A stretch of DNA of 64,000 nt from Hetaerina americana (Eukaryota; Arthropoda; Insecta; Odonata; Calopterygidae), in contig JAKTNV010000008.1 of the NCBI GenBank assembly GCA_022747635.1, forward strand, positions 847,001-911,000, given 5' to 3'. Of the stretch, positions 13,901 to 28,900 are shown in pieces. The position numbers were made by a program, and so were the translations under genes. The notes under the pieces are model-generated. The model was not told where the DNA came from. It worked only from the letters and a program-made list of their open reading frames with translations, and did no database searches. How positions within the stretch are numbered: position 1 is the stretch's first letter; the number at the start of each line of letters is the position of its first letter.

Positions 13901-16900
13901 TTTTGGACCCTGAAAATGGCCAAGGCCAAATGACGATGAACCCCAGTAAAGGATACTATAGGCTATGTGAGAGTAAAATTCACCATAGTATAGTGCACAG
14001 AGAGCAGCCACTGAAACTCTGGATCTAATGGACCTTATTAAGAAGCAGGCCGGGCTTAACTTACTGCTTAAAGTACTTATGTCTTCATCCCAAGAGATTT
14101 GAGAATTTATGTGGAAACCCAAAAATTTGGTATTTTGTACCTGTGGGATCCATTCATGCATCCATGTGGGACCTTCTCATCAACTTCCATTGAAAGTACT
14201 TTGCTTACCTTATTTTTATTTACAAAATATATTAGGTGAGACTTTTCTATATTCAAATCTAGGAAATTATTATGACACCAATAGAGTAAGGTGTGACTAA
14301 CTTGTTTACACTTAACTATCAATTCATCAAAAGTAGGCGATACAAGAATAATGTTGGTGTCATCAGCATATAACAAGGGGGTAGCACTGTACCTTAGTAG
14401 TTCAAATACAGCCAAAAATGTTTCTTAAAGGAACAGAATATTTTTGAAACAATTAAGTAGAGCAGCCAAGTAATCCTATAATACACGGTGATTTTGGCCT
14501 CAAACTGTTTTTCTAATAATTGTCCAAAAAATACTTTTTTCAAATAAGGCCGAAATGGGATAGTAAGTATCTCATTATTTTTTTGTATGCATAGAGAAAT
14601 TTTAAAAACAGACCCTGAACATCATTTTTGCCATTTTATTTCTCCATAAAAAAAATTACTTCATTCCATAAACTCTGGCTGCATATCAAAAAACACAAGT
14701 CATCCTCTTTGAATGTCCCTTGTTTTTTTTTAGCTTATAAAGAACTTGATTCATTGATAAAACAGCAGTGTTATCAATTTATAAGAATATAGCATAAGTC
14801 ACTTGGCTTTTCCACACAAAAATTTTTATGTGAAATTTTTATTCAAATCTTTTTATGTGGAAAAACCAAGTGGTTTAATTTTAAGTTCAATATGAAGAAT
14901 TTCCACCAAGTGATGCCAGAAACTGTTTTATTTATAGCATAAGTGTTCTTTGCATTTGTGTGTTTCCTCAAAGAAGAAACCTCAACAGAATCACTGCCTG
15001 GCATAATATTACTTTTCCCAAAAACATTCTGTCCCTTTGATTTGTTGCAAATCATGATAAACAAAATCACTGATCTGCAGAGATCTGTCCATTCTACTTT
15101 GAATCTCTCTTGTCCTGGATGTTGAAGGAAGCTTGGAATTCACCACATCCACCACAGCTTCTGTAGTATTTAACCCTGCATCATCCCCACCATCTTCATC
15201 TGAGTTTGCTCCAATTTCTTGCACACTGACACTTTTTCCTGCTGCTACAGGTGTTGTTCTTTTTTTGCTTTTATTTTTTTCAAGAATTTTCATTGATCTA
15301 GCCTCTTTCAAAATTTGAAAAAATGCATTCTTCCAAGATTGATCAGATTCTTTGGCCTCAATAGACTCTTTAAAATTTGGAAATATGTCAGGGACCTCTT
15401 TCACATTCAAAGGCCCCGTTCCCTTACCTCCTAACCTAGCACAAAAGTTATCCTTGAGGGAAGGTTCAATTGGATCTAGTGTTGTTTTCTTATTCTTCGG
15501 TATATATTTTTTGGTAGATCAAGGGCATTTCATTTTTTCAGCTAGAGCTAATGCTTTTCAAGGCATTCTCTCCTAGCTGCCTCAAGGGGTCAGCAAAATG
15601 CCTCATCTGGAAATGGCTGGCACAGATGCGTTGTGTTTGGGGGAATAGTAAAACTAATGTTAAAATCCTTTCACGATTTTGAAACTTCCACTGACAAATA
15701 TATTGACAAATTGCCTCCAAGCAATACTTAGGTGCTAGAAATGTGTTGCATTAGAGGCAAACATATATTGACTAACCAATCCTTAGAAATTGCCATGTCA
15801 AACTGCCCAGATGAGTGTCTCTTGTAAATAAGCACCAGATATTCCTCCTTCTATCCAAGTATTGTAGGGAGACTATGCCTAATAGAGAGTGAATGTGGAA
15901 AAAGTACTCCACTCGTGGGAGCAGCCATCAGGACTGAATTTTTAGGAGATACTTTTAGAAATATCTTTAGCAACTGCTGGATGTTGTGCTCCTCTTTCAA
16001 CAATGATTGGTTTTTCTAGGATCATCAACAAAATTAGTTTCATCAAAAATAAAATTATTTTCAGGGGAACCCCATCTAAAAACACTTCTAAACAATTAAA
16101 ATAATCTAGCACAAGACGTCTGTTCATGGCTACTTGAACCCTTTTAACATTTTCTCCAAACATAAGTGTCAATATGTTTCTTGTCATGATTCCATGAACC
16201 ATATCTTTTCCTGGGAAATTTTTTCAACACAATTTACCTTTTTACTGTTCAAATAAGTTTACAGTAAACTTTTTGTATCAAGAACTCTAGAAACTCTCAC
16301 TAAGTGCATTCCAAGAGCCTCGAGTTTTACATCTTATTCATGATGTAGCAACTTTTCTTGAGAGCTTATCTTTCTGGGTGCTCCTCAGAAACTGGTACTA
16401 CGCTGACCTTTGGATTGCCATTTACGCACTCTGAATTTCCTTTAAGGCTTCTTTTAGGCTATGTTCATCAATCCTTAACAATGAATGCCCACCATGGACT
16501 TCCTGCTAGTGCCTGGTCAGGGCCAAAGTCACCAAATATTATTTCAATTTTTTCCTAAAAAACTTGGTTCTGATTTTGAGTACAATATCTTATTGAATTC
16601 CATCATGCTGGGCTCAACTTTATGGAACTTAATGATGAAATTTGAAAAATGAAAACTTCGTTAAGCTCCAACAAATTTTTTAAATCTGAAAATTCAATAA
16701 AACTTGCAAAGTTTTTATTTTTCAAATCCCATAACATCTTAACTTTTTTGTAATCAGGTTTGGAACAAACCAACAACAAGATAATATCATTTTATTTTAC
16801 CTGAAATCAGCAGAGATGGCTGAGGCTTTGTACACTCTCAAGAACACATGAGTTCCAATTGAGCTCCCAAGTGCATTCGCAGAGTAACCATCACAAAGGG

Positions 16901-19900
16901 TAAGGCTGGTTTTCCAGCAATATACCCTAACAGTGTTGCAATGGGAAGGAAAAAACAGCTGGCTTAAAGCATTTGAAATATTTTACTAGGGATTTTCAGT
17001 TTGTAGTGTAGCGCAAACATTGCAAAGGTCACCCCTTCTTATGGTAACCTTAAAGGGCATGGAATTAGCAATATTGCCTCATGCTGGTCACTCCAACATC
17101 AAGCAAGTCAGCACAACTTGGTGGGAGAAGGGACCATCTAGTCTCAATCTCACCCTAATAAAGGCATTTTAATATATTAGGTATTAACTGTCTGTCCCCC
17201 GTTCCCTCCCATGGAATGCAGGCCCAACCTTGATGTCAACTGCAATGAGCAGGGGAAGGAGGCGACCATCTGGCTGCACAATGCCTTCAGTGTCTCCGTT
17301 CTGAACACCATTTGGATGATGATGGCTGGGGTCCGGTACGAACCAGGGGACAAGGACCTTCGTGAATTGCAGAGCATCCTGGCAGACTTATTCATCGTCG
17401 TGGACACCACAGGATGTCCCTTCTCCCACTTCCCATTCCTTCGCTTCATTGCACCCGAGATGTCTGGCTACAACATGTTTGTCTCCACTCACCAAAAGAT
17501 CTGGGACTTCCTCTATGTAAGATTTGTCGTTACTTTGTCTTGTTTTCACCCACATGAGTGCATGGGGCTGGAATTTCTCTAGCCAAAACTTTGAGAGATG
17601 CTCTAGTTTTTAATTAACTAAGATCCAATTTGTCTTCAATTTTTCCCTGTTTCCCCATTTCCTCCCAATAAAAGTGCAGCTCAAATCGCCTCTAGGGACA
17701 CCATAAAGTTTGCGTTTCCTTGAGTGTACTGTAAATAATGCCTCTATGGAACATGGACCCTCATTGATGATGTGAATTGCTCCAACTTTAGACAACTAAA
17801 TATCATAAAGCTAACCTGATTGCAGATACAGTTGTATCAGGCTGGTCTGTTGACTGAATCAGTTGACAAAAACTGAATTTTCCTCCCGGAGTACTCACAG
17901 ACACACATTATATGTGTGGGGTGTAATACCTCAGTGAATTGAAGCTCACAAAAGCTTCAGAAAATTGTACATAATGTCTCATTTTCAATAACATGGCTTT
18001 TTGAAACAATTTAAGTTTCCAGTTTAAATAGACTAAGATCCTTTTTCGTTTATCACGTTTTTGTATGTTTTCATGAGCAGAAGGAGTTGGAGAGGCACAA
18101 GACGTCATTCCAGCCAGATATTTGCCGAGACTTCATGGATCTCTTCTTGAAGAAGGTGGCTGAGGAGGAGAGTGCTGGAGTGAAACACTCTGAATTCAGT
18201 GGTCAGTTGTATTCCCACCCCTCTCGTTCAGCATACTCACCAAATATGAAGGGATGAGAACCAGAAGGATCATTTGATCATTTTGATAATTAGTCAAAGG
18301 CCGAGAAATTTTTCAATACAGTTATTCTGGAGAAAATTGATTTAGTAACAAATTTTTCATTTCGAAATGATATGTGAGTGTGATTTGTTATGATAGGTGC
18401 AGATGGAATTCACCTTGAACCATGGCATGTGAATGTCACATGTAAGCAGGATAAGTAGGAGGAGAAGCAGGGAGGTCTGCTGGCCATTGATTGCCACAAC
18501 TTAAATGAAGTAGTGGGTTCCCAGAGGCATCGTCTGGATTTTTAACCACCTGGCCAGTATCTGAGTGATCTATCGATTATACTGCTGCAATGCCAATTTT
18601 CATGTTTATTATTAAATAAAATTCCAGAATATCAGATGAATCTAAAGCTAAATAAAGGAAATGAATGAAAGCCTAAATCTAGCAGGTGAATAAATCAAAT
18701 ACTTTACCTTACTTCTTTGATGCTACAGCTTGGTGTGGGCTTTGGCCTCCTTAAAGATACCTGCCTGTCCATTCTCCTCTGTTCTGAGCAATCTCCCATC
18801 ACCTTGTAACTCCCATGATCTTCAAAATCTCTTCCTAGTCCTGTATCCATTGCTTCCGTGGCCAAAAAGGAAGTATTTAAAGGAGGCCATGTGTGGTTTG
18901 AAAGGTTTAAGAGAAAAAATGGCAACCATAGCATTGTGAGTCATGGTGAAACAGCAAGATCTAACTCAGAGAGCAGAGAACTTCATCTGTGACCTGAAGA
19001 AGCTCCTAATTTTCAGATGGGTACTTGCAGCAACAGGTTTTTAATTATTATGAGATGGTTTCTTTTGGAAAAATTGCCAAAGAAAACCTATACAACAGCA
19101 GAGAAGAATGCTTTCCAGGTAACAAGCCAATGGAAGGCCATCTGATGCTGCTATTTTGCACTGATTCAAACAGGGATTTGAAAAAAACCTTGCTTATTTA
19201 CCATTCAGATACTCCAGGTGCCTTCCAGAAGTGCTAAGTCCAGAAGAGCATGCTAAATGTGATGTTGAGGCCATGGGAAAGCATGTTGCATCTTACATTA
19301 AGAAGCATCACCCTTATGAAGTAGTGGCTATGGGCACTACAAATTTATTTAATGATAACTCTCTCTCACATTTTCACAAAATTTTGAAGAGCCGCCAAAA
19401 AAAATGTTGCTAGACTGCTTTCTAGTAAAAAGGAATTAGGAATATATCATATATTCTAAATTTTCATCATAATTGTTTTCTACAAATCATATTTGCATTT
19501 CAGGTCGGTTCATTCTGCAATAAAAGAAAAGATTAAGTTGATTCACAATACTATATAATTTATGTATTAATTTTCTTTGGATAAAAGTGGTGCAATATTT
19601 TTTGGCATAGAACCTGTTATCTATTGACTCTAGGAAAAGCTCTGATATCACAAATTGTGTCCAAGGTGGCTACCAAAAATGCTTACGGACTAACGCAAAG
19701 AAAGAAGAATGTTAAGTGGATGAGCATTTGTAGACTGCTATTGACAGCCATGCCCTTGCAATCTTACAATTGTTTGAAGATGATGAGGAACTCAAGACCA
19801 CTGTTATCAACTGGTTCCATTCCCAGGCCACGGATTTCTGTGCTGAGGGATTAAAGAAGCTAGTGCAGCATTACCAAAAGTTCTTTGGAGGGAACCACAA

Positions 19901-22900
19901 TGGAGTAGAAAAGTGAATTAGGGTAGGAGGAAACTAACAATCATTGAATAGTTTTTCTAATGAATAAATTTATTTTATAGCTAACAGGACCTAACTAAAA
20001 AATAACCCTCATACAAAAAGTACCGCTTCAATTCAACATGCATACTTCCTCCCTCCCTTCACTCTGTCCAACATCCCTATCTCATTCCTGCCCCTCTCTT
20101 GCTTGCCTAACATCCTCCTCTCTATCATAGTTCTCAACATCTCATTGACAATCAAAATGCTCTGAACCCATCTTTCCTGTCTCCTTATGATTTCTCCCGT
20201 CAATTTCCTCTCTCCTCCCCTCAATTAACTCCTCCACCCTACTCCCACTTCCTCAATTGTTTCCATTCCTGTTGACTTCACCTTCTCCATCCTTCTCCAA
20301 ACCCACATTTCAAAATCCTCCAGTCTACGTCTATCCTCCTGCTTCAATGACCACGTTTTCGCGCCGTAAATAGCTACGCTCCATATCAAAGTTTTTACGA
20401 GTCTTTTCTTAATATCCTTACTCAACGTCCCTCTCATCAACTCCCTCCTCTTTGTGAAAGCTTCTTTGCCGTGCAATTCTTCTCCTTATGTCCCTACTAC
20501 TTTGACCATTTTGGCCCAGAACACTTCCAAGATACGTAAACTGTTCCACCTACTCTAGTTTTTACCATCCTATTTTAATATTTAACTTAAGATTGGCTCT
20601 CCTCTTTCTCAAAAACTGCATAACTTTTGTTTTGTTTACATATATTCTCATCCCATATCTATTGCACTGGCCCTAACCTCAAGCCTGTAAATTCTGATCA
20701 AGTGTTAATGTGGACAAGTTAGGAAGACTTTTGATTGATCTTCTGGCTTGTAAAATTGAGGATGCATGAAATAATGGCAACAGTAAGACAAATAGTAAAC
20801 ATTAGCTTGCTTTGAACTGATTGCAGATGCCCAGCTGTTGGCAACTTGCATGGATTTGTTTATGGCTGGCTCAGAGACCACTTCTAAGGGACTAGGCTTT
20901 GTCTTCCTTTACCTCATCAAACACCCCAGAGTGCAGAAAAAGGTACAGGAAGAGATTGATGCTGTTGTGGGGAGAGACAGATTACCAGATCTGAGCGACA
21001 GAGTGAGGTAGGGGCACTTCCTTGTACATTCAATTCCTGACCTTCCATGATGATAATAATAATAATGAAAAAATAGTATTAATAATATTATATACCCAAG
21101 AAACAATGAGAAAATTCAAAAATAATTACCCTCAGCACAAGGAATAAAGGATCTACGTCAACAAAGTGATGTTGAGATCGCCCAGAGGGAGAGTGTATCA
21201 AGCTCAAAGGATACTATTTTGAAGAATAAAAAAAATCTACCCAAATTAATTTGTTGATCTATATTTCCCTGAGGGCTTATTAAACAGCCCATGCAACTAT
21301 TAACGCTTAACATGTGTACGTAAAACTTCTGAATTGTATTGTTTCCTTTAGGAATGTGTTTGTTCAATGATTTTTCCCAGTTGATGCATGAAAGATTCAT
21401 TTTGAATGTGAGCTGGACTTGGTCAGTGCTTCAAGCACAAATTCCATCAGTGATGCATTTTAATGTATTGGTGTAATAGGGTAGCTAAGGGTAGGAGACA
21501 TTGCCCCAAAAAGTGTTGAGAAGTTAAGATGTCATTTGTCCCGATCCCCAGAAATTATAGTGCCATAACTCAATCATGAGTGTCAGCAGGATTTCTTGCA
21601 GGGAGGTTAACTGAGAAGAGAATGCTGTGGAAAACTTTTTTTCCAGGTCATGATCATATTTAATCAATGTCTTTGTTATTCTTTTAACTATAATAATAAT
21701 TTGATTAATGCATACAAATTTCCAATCTAATCACTAGAGTAATATCCCCAATTAATCTAGCTTCTTCCTAGCAATTGCTGTTTCAAAATTTCATTCCTCA
21801 TATATATTTCCTAATTTTTTTCAATTCCCTTTTTTCAAATGTAGCTTTGTACTAAATCAATGATTGCCCAGGAGTTTGTTTCATCTGTCAATTTTTGAGT
21901 CCTGTTGAATGTATTAATGCCTTTGAAAGAATATTTCAATACATTTATTCAATTAATACAGACTATTAGATAGTAAAAGCTTATTCTTAAACTGGATAAA
22001 GACCACTGGAGATCTTTATGTATTCACTTATATTTCTGTAATTAATGTTATCACTTATTGGTCAATTTCACCCTTGCCCATTAGATGTAATCAAAATTCA
22101 TTCTATAAAATTATTGAAAAGACTTATTTTAATTTTAACCACTAATCTCAAATATTTATTGTTTTTCTTTCATTATGACTTTTGCCAATGAGGCTAATGT
22201 ATCCATGGTGGTCAGGATGGTGCGGTGGCTAGCATACTGGCTTCCTACCCATGGGAGCAAGGTTCGAATCCTGGAGGGGTTAGATATTTTTCAATGGTAT
22301 CCAGATCCCTACTTGAGGTGCTTTGTGGAAAGTCCATGGGCCTTAAAGAAAGGCATCAAGGGGTCACTAATGCGGACGTTGGGTTTCTCCCCACCATTCT
22401 TTCTTTCCCATCCATCCCTAATGGTGCAGATGACCTCAGCTGTTGGTCCCCTCCCTTAATAACAACTATCTATAAGTATACTCTTTGTTTGCATCCACTA
22501 ATTCACCACTACAGGTAAGAAGTCTAGAAGAAAGTTTGGACATTAAATTTGGAGACCTTTTCTCTCCAACATCATTCTTACACCAAGAGGAGCATGTGGC
22601 CAAGTTCAATAATGGTCTGCAAAGCCAAGTTTTTTTCAATTGAATTTTTATGGATCAACAATTAAATTGAATATTTTTCCTGTAAACATCAATTTTCATT
22701 AGCTTCATATGTATTCATTGGTTTGGCAGCATGAGATTTGATGGAAGCCTTGAAGTTTGGTACATGCATACTTACATGAATAATTGGCAACGGCCTATTT
22801 ACGAGGTATATGCAAGAAAGAAGGGTGGCAAATTTAAAAATTGATGTGTCAAGACAAAGTTGTGTGAATGCCATTTACTGATTGTTTTTGAAGCCACTGA

Positions 22901-25900
22901 AGTTATTGTTTTGATTCATTAGTCATTTGCCTGTCAGCGAATAACACTTTCTGCAAATACCATTGCCCTCACCAATTGCAACATTCATGCTATGATTTGA
23001 TTATTGCATGCAAAATGATCATCAGCTGGCCCAATTCATTGGGAGTTGTTCCTAGTTTATGGGTATACAGTAATGGGTGAAGATAAGGATGGACAATGGT
23101 GTTGTGACTTCAAAAAAGATGGATGTTGATGGATATCACACATAGAGAGATCTGGAGGCACCTCCTTTCCGATCTGTAAATCTCGACCGACTGCTCCACT
23201 CAGGCATCATCCCACCTATATATCCACCCGGACCCCGAATCCGAGGCCGAGCGGGCATAGGGAGGTAGGACGGTCCGAGAAGGACGGTCGGCCGGATTCA
23301 ATCGGAAGGGACATACCTCCAGGTCACGTTTCGTGACAGTTCTTTTATACAGATAAGTTCACGATGAAGAACAGAGCGGCAGGCCCAGTACCCAGGTAAA
23401 AGAAATCGTTCAACTAGTGGATGAAGAACTGCAATCTGGATAGATGATAGACAATTAGTGCTCTGACTGATGAATTTCCTCCTGTTGGATGCAATGCTAC
23501 TACCCGATTGTTTCAGAAAAGCTCGGATATCACACATAGTGTGCATAGTGGTTGATGAAAATGCTTAGCGACCAACAAAAGAACAAAGAATGCTGAGTGG
23601 ATGAGCGTTTGAGGAATGCTATTGACAGTCATGCCCTGGCATTCAGTGGCTATTCCCTCATCTTTAACTCGAAACAATGGTTTGGAGAAGATGAGGAACT
23701 CAAGACCGCCATTGTCAACTGGTTCAAAACTCGTGTGATAAACTTCTGTGCTCTGAGGGATTAAAGAAACTGGTGCAGTATTACAAAAAGTGCTTGGAAA
23801 TGAATGGCTATTATGTAGAAAAGTGAAGTAGTATTGTAGGAAATAAAAACCGTCAATGAAAACTTTATCTAATGAATATACGTGGTCTGTGCAATGAATG
23901 CGCAAACTGATTCAATTTGGTGACCATGCCGTGGACTATATAACCCCACCCACTAGTGGTGCTAGTTGCCTGAGATCCAATGAGCCATCTCTGCTTGGCG
24001 GATCATCGAGCTGTGCATATGGCGCCAATTATGTTAGTTTCTGTTGTCCTTGTTTTTACTCTCTGTCCAAAATGGAAATTGATAAAATGAAGGAGCAATG
24101 GATCAACATCAAGTATTTTTTGGTGAATTGCGGTAAAAGTTATCAAGAAATTACTGAAATGTTGACAGCATTTTACAGCGATAATGATCTGAAGAAAACA
24201 TCCGTTTTCAAGTGGATTAAGCTTTATAAAGATGACTGACAAGACACCATGGATGATGCAAGGCCGGGACGACCTTCAACCACCTGTCTTGACGACGCAA
24301 CATTGACCGTGTGCGGTCCCTTGTCCTTACCGATCGTAGAAAAACTGTCTGAATGATATCTGATGAACTGAATTTAGGAAAATCAACAGTGCTCACTATT
24401 TTAACTGAACATGATCGATGGATCCTTCACCATGACAATGCACCTGCTCATTCAGCATTGATTGTTCGCCAGTTTCTGGCAAAAAATTCAGTCACCTTCA
24501 TCCTTAATCATCCTCCTTATTCGCCAGATCTCGCCCCCTGCGACTTTGATGGAATAAGTGCATAGTAATGAATGGAAAGTATTTTAAAGGGGGCAAAATC
24601 GATGTAGACTAAATTTTGCCCAGTAAACTTTTATGGCCTAAGTTCACGTATTTATTGGACAGATTAGCATATTTTTATGGCCAAATGGCCCTTGCTTTTT
24701 GAATGTGCCTCATTTTAGGCCAGTCTTAAATATTATTTATACTTGTATCTAGTCAAAAATACATCCCCATTGAATAATGATAGGACTAAGTTAATTAAAA
24801 TGTTTCTTGTTAATCATTTTCAATTTTCTTATGGTAAATTTTATACTTTGAACGTTTATGGAGAATATTTAAAATGGAAGTTCCTTTGAACTGTTAAAAA
24901 GTATTAAAACTCTCTATTCTTTGGAAATATGTGACAGTGGTACTGATATTGAATATCACCCTAGATCGGAATCAGCATAAAAACTGAACAAATTTGTCAG
25001 GTTCCTCCTGACCTGCCTTTCTGTGGTTGGTGGTGATTATTTATAGTGGATGTATATTTGGTACAGTTGAAGACTAATGAATACATTATTTTTACCATGA
25101 GGATGAAGAAAAGTTGACATTTTTAGCATGCAATGTGATTTCCTGTGTAATAATAACAAACCCATTTTATGTACCCTCAAAATGATCTCATATTAAAATT
25201 TTCATAATGATATTTTTCAACCAACAGAATGCCATATCTGGAGGCGATGATCATGGAATCCCTGCGCTTGTTCACTGCAAGATCTTTTGGATTGGCCCAC
25301 AGAGCCTTGGCAGATGCATGGATCAAAGGACACTTCATACCCAAGGTCATAAACCCATTTTATCTGAATGAATGAGAATAATGCTTTAGTGTTGTAGTTT
25401 TAGTGTTGACTTACCTGAGATGGAACAAAATCAATGGTTTTGTAATTTTTAAAGGGTCCACCCAGATCAATGCCATCTTGATCTCAAAAATAACTCATAA
25501 ACTAGGAGGGTGTCTATCCTCTGTGGTTCAATATACCATAGATAAGACAACACTCAAATATGTATTATGTTCATTTATTCACAAGTCAACCAATATCCTG
25601 CATTAAGTAGGAATGGAAGAAAATATTAGTCTCCTCTTACATACATGTTATTACATCGGCTCATTAAAACCAGCTATACTTACATCATACATATGTACAT
25701 ACAAAAATGCAAATATACACTCTCAATGTAAAATTGACAATACATTGTTATATCACTGGACATAATACAATTCTAAATATTACCTACCAGAAAAATTAAG
25801 TTAACATACGAAAATTCCTATTCTCACATTGTCCCTTTGTCTTATTTACATCTCTCCTTTGGACTTCCACAATATTTTCACATCTACTCGGTCACCCCCC

Positions 25901-28900
25901 CTCCCCCAGTCTCTTCTCCTACCCTCTCCAAAACACTGGCATATTTATATACACATATAAATACTCACAAATATTATTATTATTTGGTATTCTACCTGTT
26001 AAGGCAGGTTTTGAATAAACATTGCCACACAAAGGTATACCAACAATTCCCTTGTCTCCCTCTTTACAAAATATAACCCAACATCCTACTCTACAATATG
26101 CCCCTTTTCATTTCCATATACTTCCTTCCTCCCTTCATTTTGTCCAACAGTCTTATCCCATTCCTAGGCTTTCCTTGTTTACTTAACATTCTCCCCTCTA
26201 TCACAGTCTTCAGCATCCCACTGCTGATAAATATGCTTTTCATCCATTTTTCCTGCCTCCTTATAATTTCTCCCTGCAATCCCCTCTCCTCCCAGACCAT
26301 ACCCAGCACCTCCTCAATTGTTTTCTGTCCATTTCGGTGTTTTGTATGACAACATGCACTTTAATGTCACTTTAATGAGCAAATGCATGCTATTCAATTC
26401 TAATCAATGTCATGGTCCTATGGCTCACCCTCATGCACCTATTGTCAATCAAGATATTGAGTAAACCAATAGAGTGTGAGTTTATACGAGGTATCGTAAG
26501 GTGACAATCCTAGGGCCAATATTGATTTTTTGTGGAATTCTACACTGATATAACGGTCAACTAGGTGACCATGAACAGGAGTATGAACTTTACAATGGGG
26601 AGGATGACAGCAATGCAGTAATACCTACGGTCAAGTGAGGGGAGGTGGCAAGGTACCGATTTCTTGGAATTGGGAGCAGTCAAGAATACAAGGAATTAGG
26701 GAGGAGGGGAGGCATGAGGGCTATTGTGTTGCATTGTGTGTGTACCTTTGAGCTCTGAAATGAGGAACTGTTGATGATTCCTAGTTCTTTGTTTATAAAG
26801 TTGTCCTGGTGCATGTGTGCTCCTTGTGGCTTTGAGCTGGAAATTTTGGTTGTGTCTCGTTAGGGATAAATCATTGAGTGTAATAGGGTGGGAAGATTCA
26901 TAAATGTTTTTTACGTTGGCTAATTTTTCAAAATGGTTACTTTTATAGTGTGCTAGGTGTCCCTTAACTCTGGTAATGTCATTATTTTGTCTGTTCAGTG
27001 CATGATTCATGACAAGTGCCGCACTTCAATGCGAAAATTCTGCATTTTTTATGTTAACCTTTTGTCTTTAAAATTACCCATTAAAATTTGTAGGGTGTTT
27101 GGGTTTCTGAAACTTAATGTTCGTGCTGTTATTGAATTTTTAGCTGCTGAAAAAGTGACTCGTACTGAGAATCATCGTCGTTTATAGGCTGTTTATGGTG
27201 ACGATGCTATTGATAGGTCAACTGTAAATTGATGAATATTAAAATTTCGTGGTTGCGAGCCTGGAAAAGACGTAATTGTTGATGAAACATGCAGTGGAAT
27301 TCCGATCACTTCCATGGACGATAAAAATTGCAAGCTCGTCAAAGATTTGATTCAAAATGACCGGCGAATCACTCAAAAGCGTACCTCGAACCATATTGGA
27401 ATATCCAAGGAACGTGTTGGCTTTATTATTGAACAATTGTGATACCGTGGAATCTGTGCACCATGGGTACCACGCTGTCTCACAGACGAGAACAAACAAA
27501 ACCCTCCTTATTTCCTCGATCTTGCACCTTTTGCTATTTTTATTTTTTTCCTCTCAACTCACGAGACTCCTCAAAATGTAATCATCACACCTTGGATGAT
27601 GAGGTGAAGGCAGAAATTTGATAACAGCATGCTGTTTAACTCACGTTGGCATAGCACTAGAACATGTCTCCATACTTCTGCACCTCAAAATACATTGGAT
27701 GATTGAAACGACCTTAAACCTGAGCATGCGTGTTGAGGGGGAATGTTACTTCCACATACCACCCAGAGTACTTCTGAAGGTCATTTTGTGTGTGGTCTAC
27801 AAGCATGTGTGCATTAGTTTTCAGCCTACCCTCGTACATATTTAGTCTACAAATTCTTATATTATGGAAAATTCTGAAAAATTACACCTAGCTTAGAACA
27901 CTGTTTTTTACATGTTTGTGACCCTTTTGTCAGATTACCTTAGAACTTTTGGCGGGTTAAGATTGTCATTTCAATTTTTTTATCCATTCTATTGCCATGT
28001 TTGTAATGAGTTATACGTTTCCAACTCATATTAACAGGGAAAATACAATTATCCATCTTGGTTATTTACCCCTACTGACAATTACAGCAATTCACATATC
28101 TCTTTATATCTGATAATGCAATTTACTTGATAAGCTATGTTAAACATTTGTAGTAGGTGATTGAGAGGTTTTATTGCATTACATAACACCATTTTCATCT
28201 CTTTTACCCTCTCCTTTAGTCCTTATAGGACTAAGGGAGAGGCTTAGGACTCATAAGACAATGACCCCTCTCATTCTCCACCTCACATAATCATGGGCTA
28301 TCATTAATGCATCAAACAAGTACCTTTTCAAATAGTCCTGGAATTGTTTCAAGAAGTGGAACTTCCGGAATAATTATTAGCTCCTCTATCAAATTTTTCT
28401 CTATCTTTGGAATCTGGCAAATCTTTTTTCATTGAGCAGGGTTTTTAGTTTGAGGAACAATAAAAAGTCATATGGGGCCAGTTCTGGTGAGTACAATGGG
28501 TGGGGAAGCACAGCGGTCTTGTTTTTGGCTAAAAACTCATGAGTACTGAGAGATAAATGAGCAGTGCCCACTCATCGTGAAAAAACTACTTGCTGCTCCT
28601 CCAAAGATCAGGCTGTTTGAGCCTGCTTCTCTCTCTTTGGTGTTTCATAACATTCAAATGTCGATTTGTACGGGCAAGATCCTTCACTTTCTCAATAATG
28701 TGGGGGACATCAGTCGATCCTCTGGAACGCTCATCATCTTCCACTGATCGCCACCTCTTTTTGAACCAGGTAAACCATTCATAACACGCGGTACATTCTG
28801 CAGCATCCTCGGCTTAGTAATCAACTCAAAAGTTTCCATGAAGGATTTGCAGAGTTGCACTCAGAATTTCACAGAACAGCGCTGCTCCTATAAAGAGCTC

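Noticed and set aside
22221..22290. Possible tRNA gene
   Set aside because: A and B boxes are present, but no acceptor stem closes and a SINE body follows, so it is a tRNA-derived SINE head.
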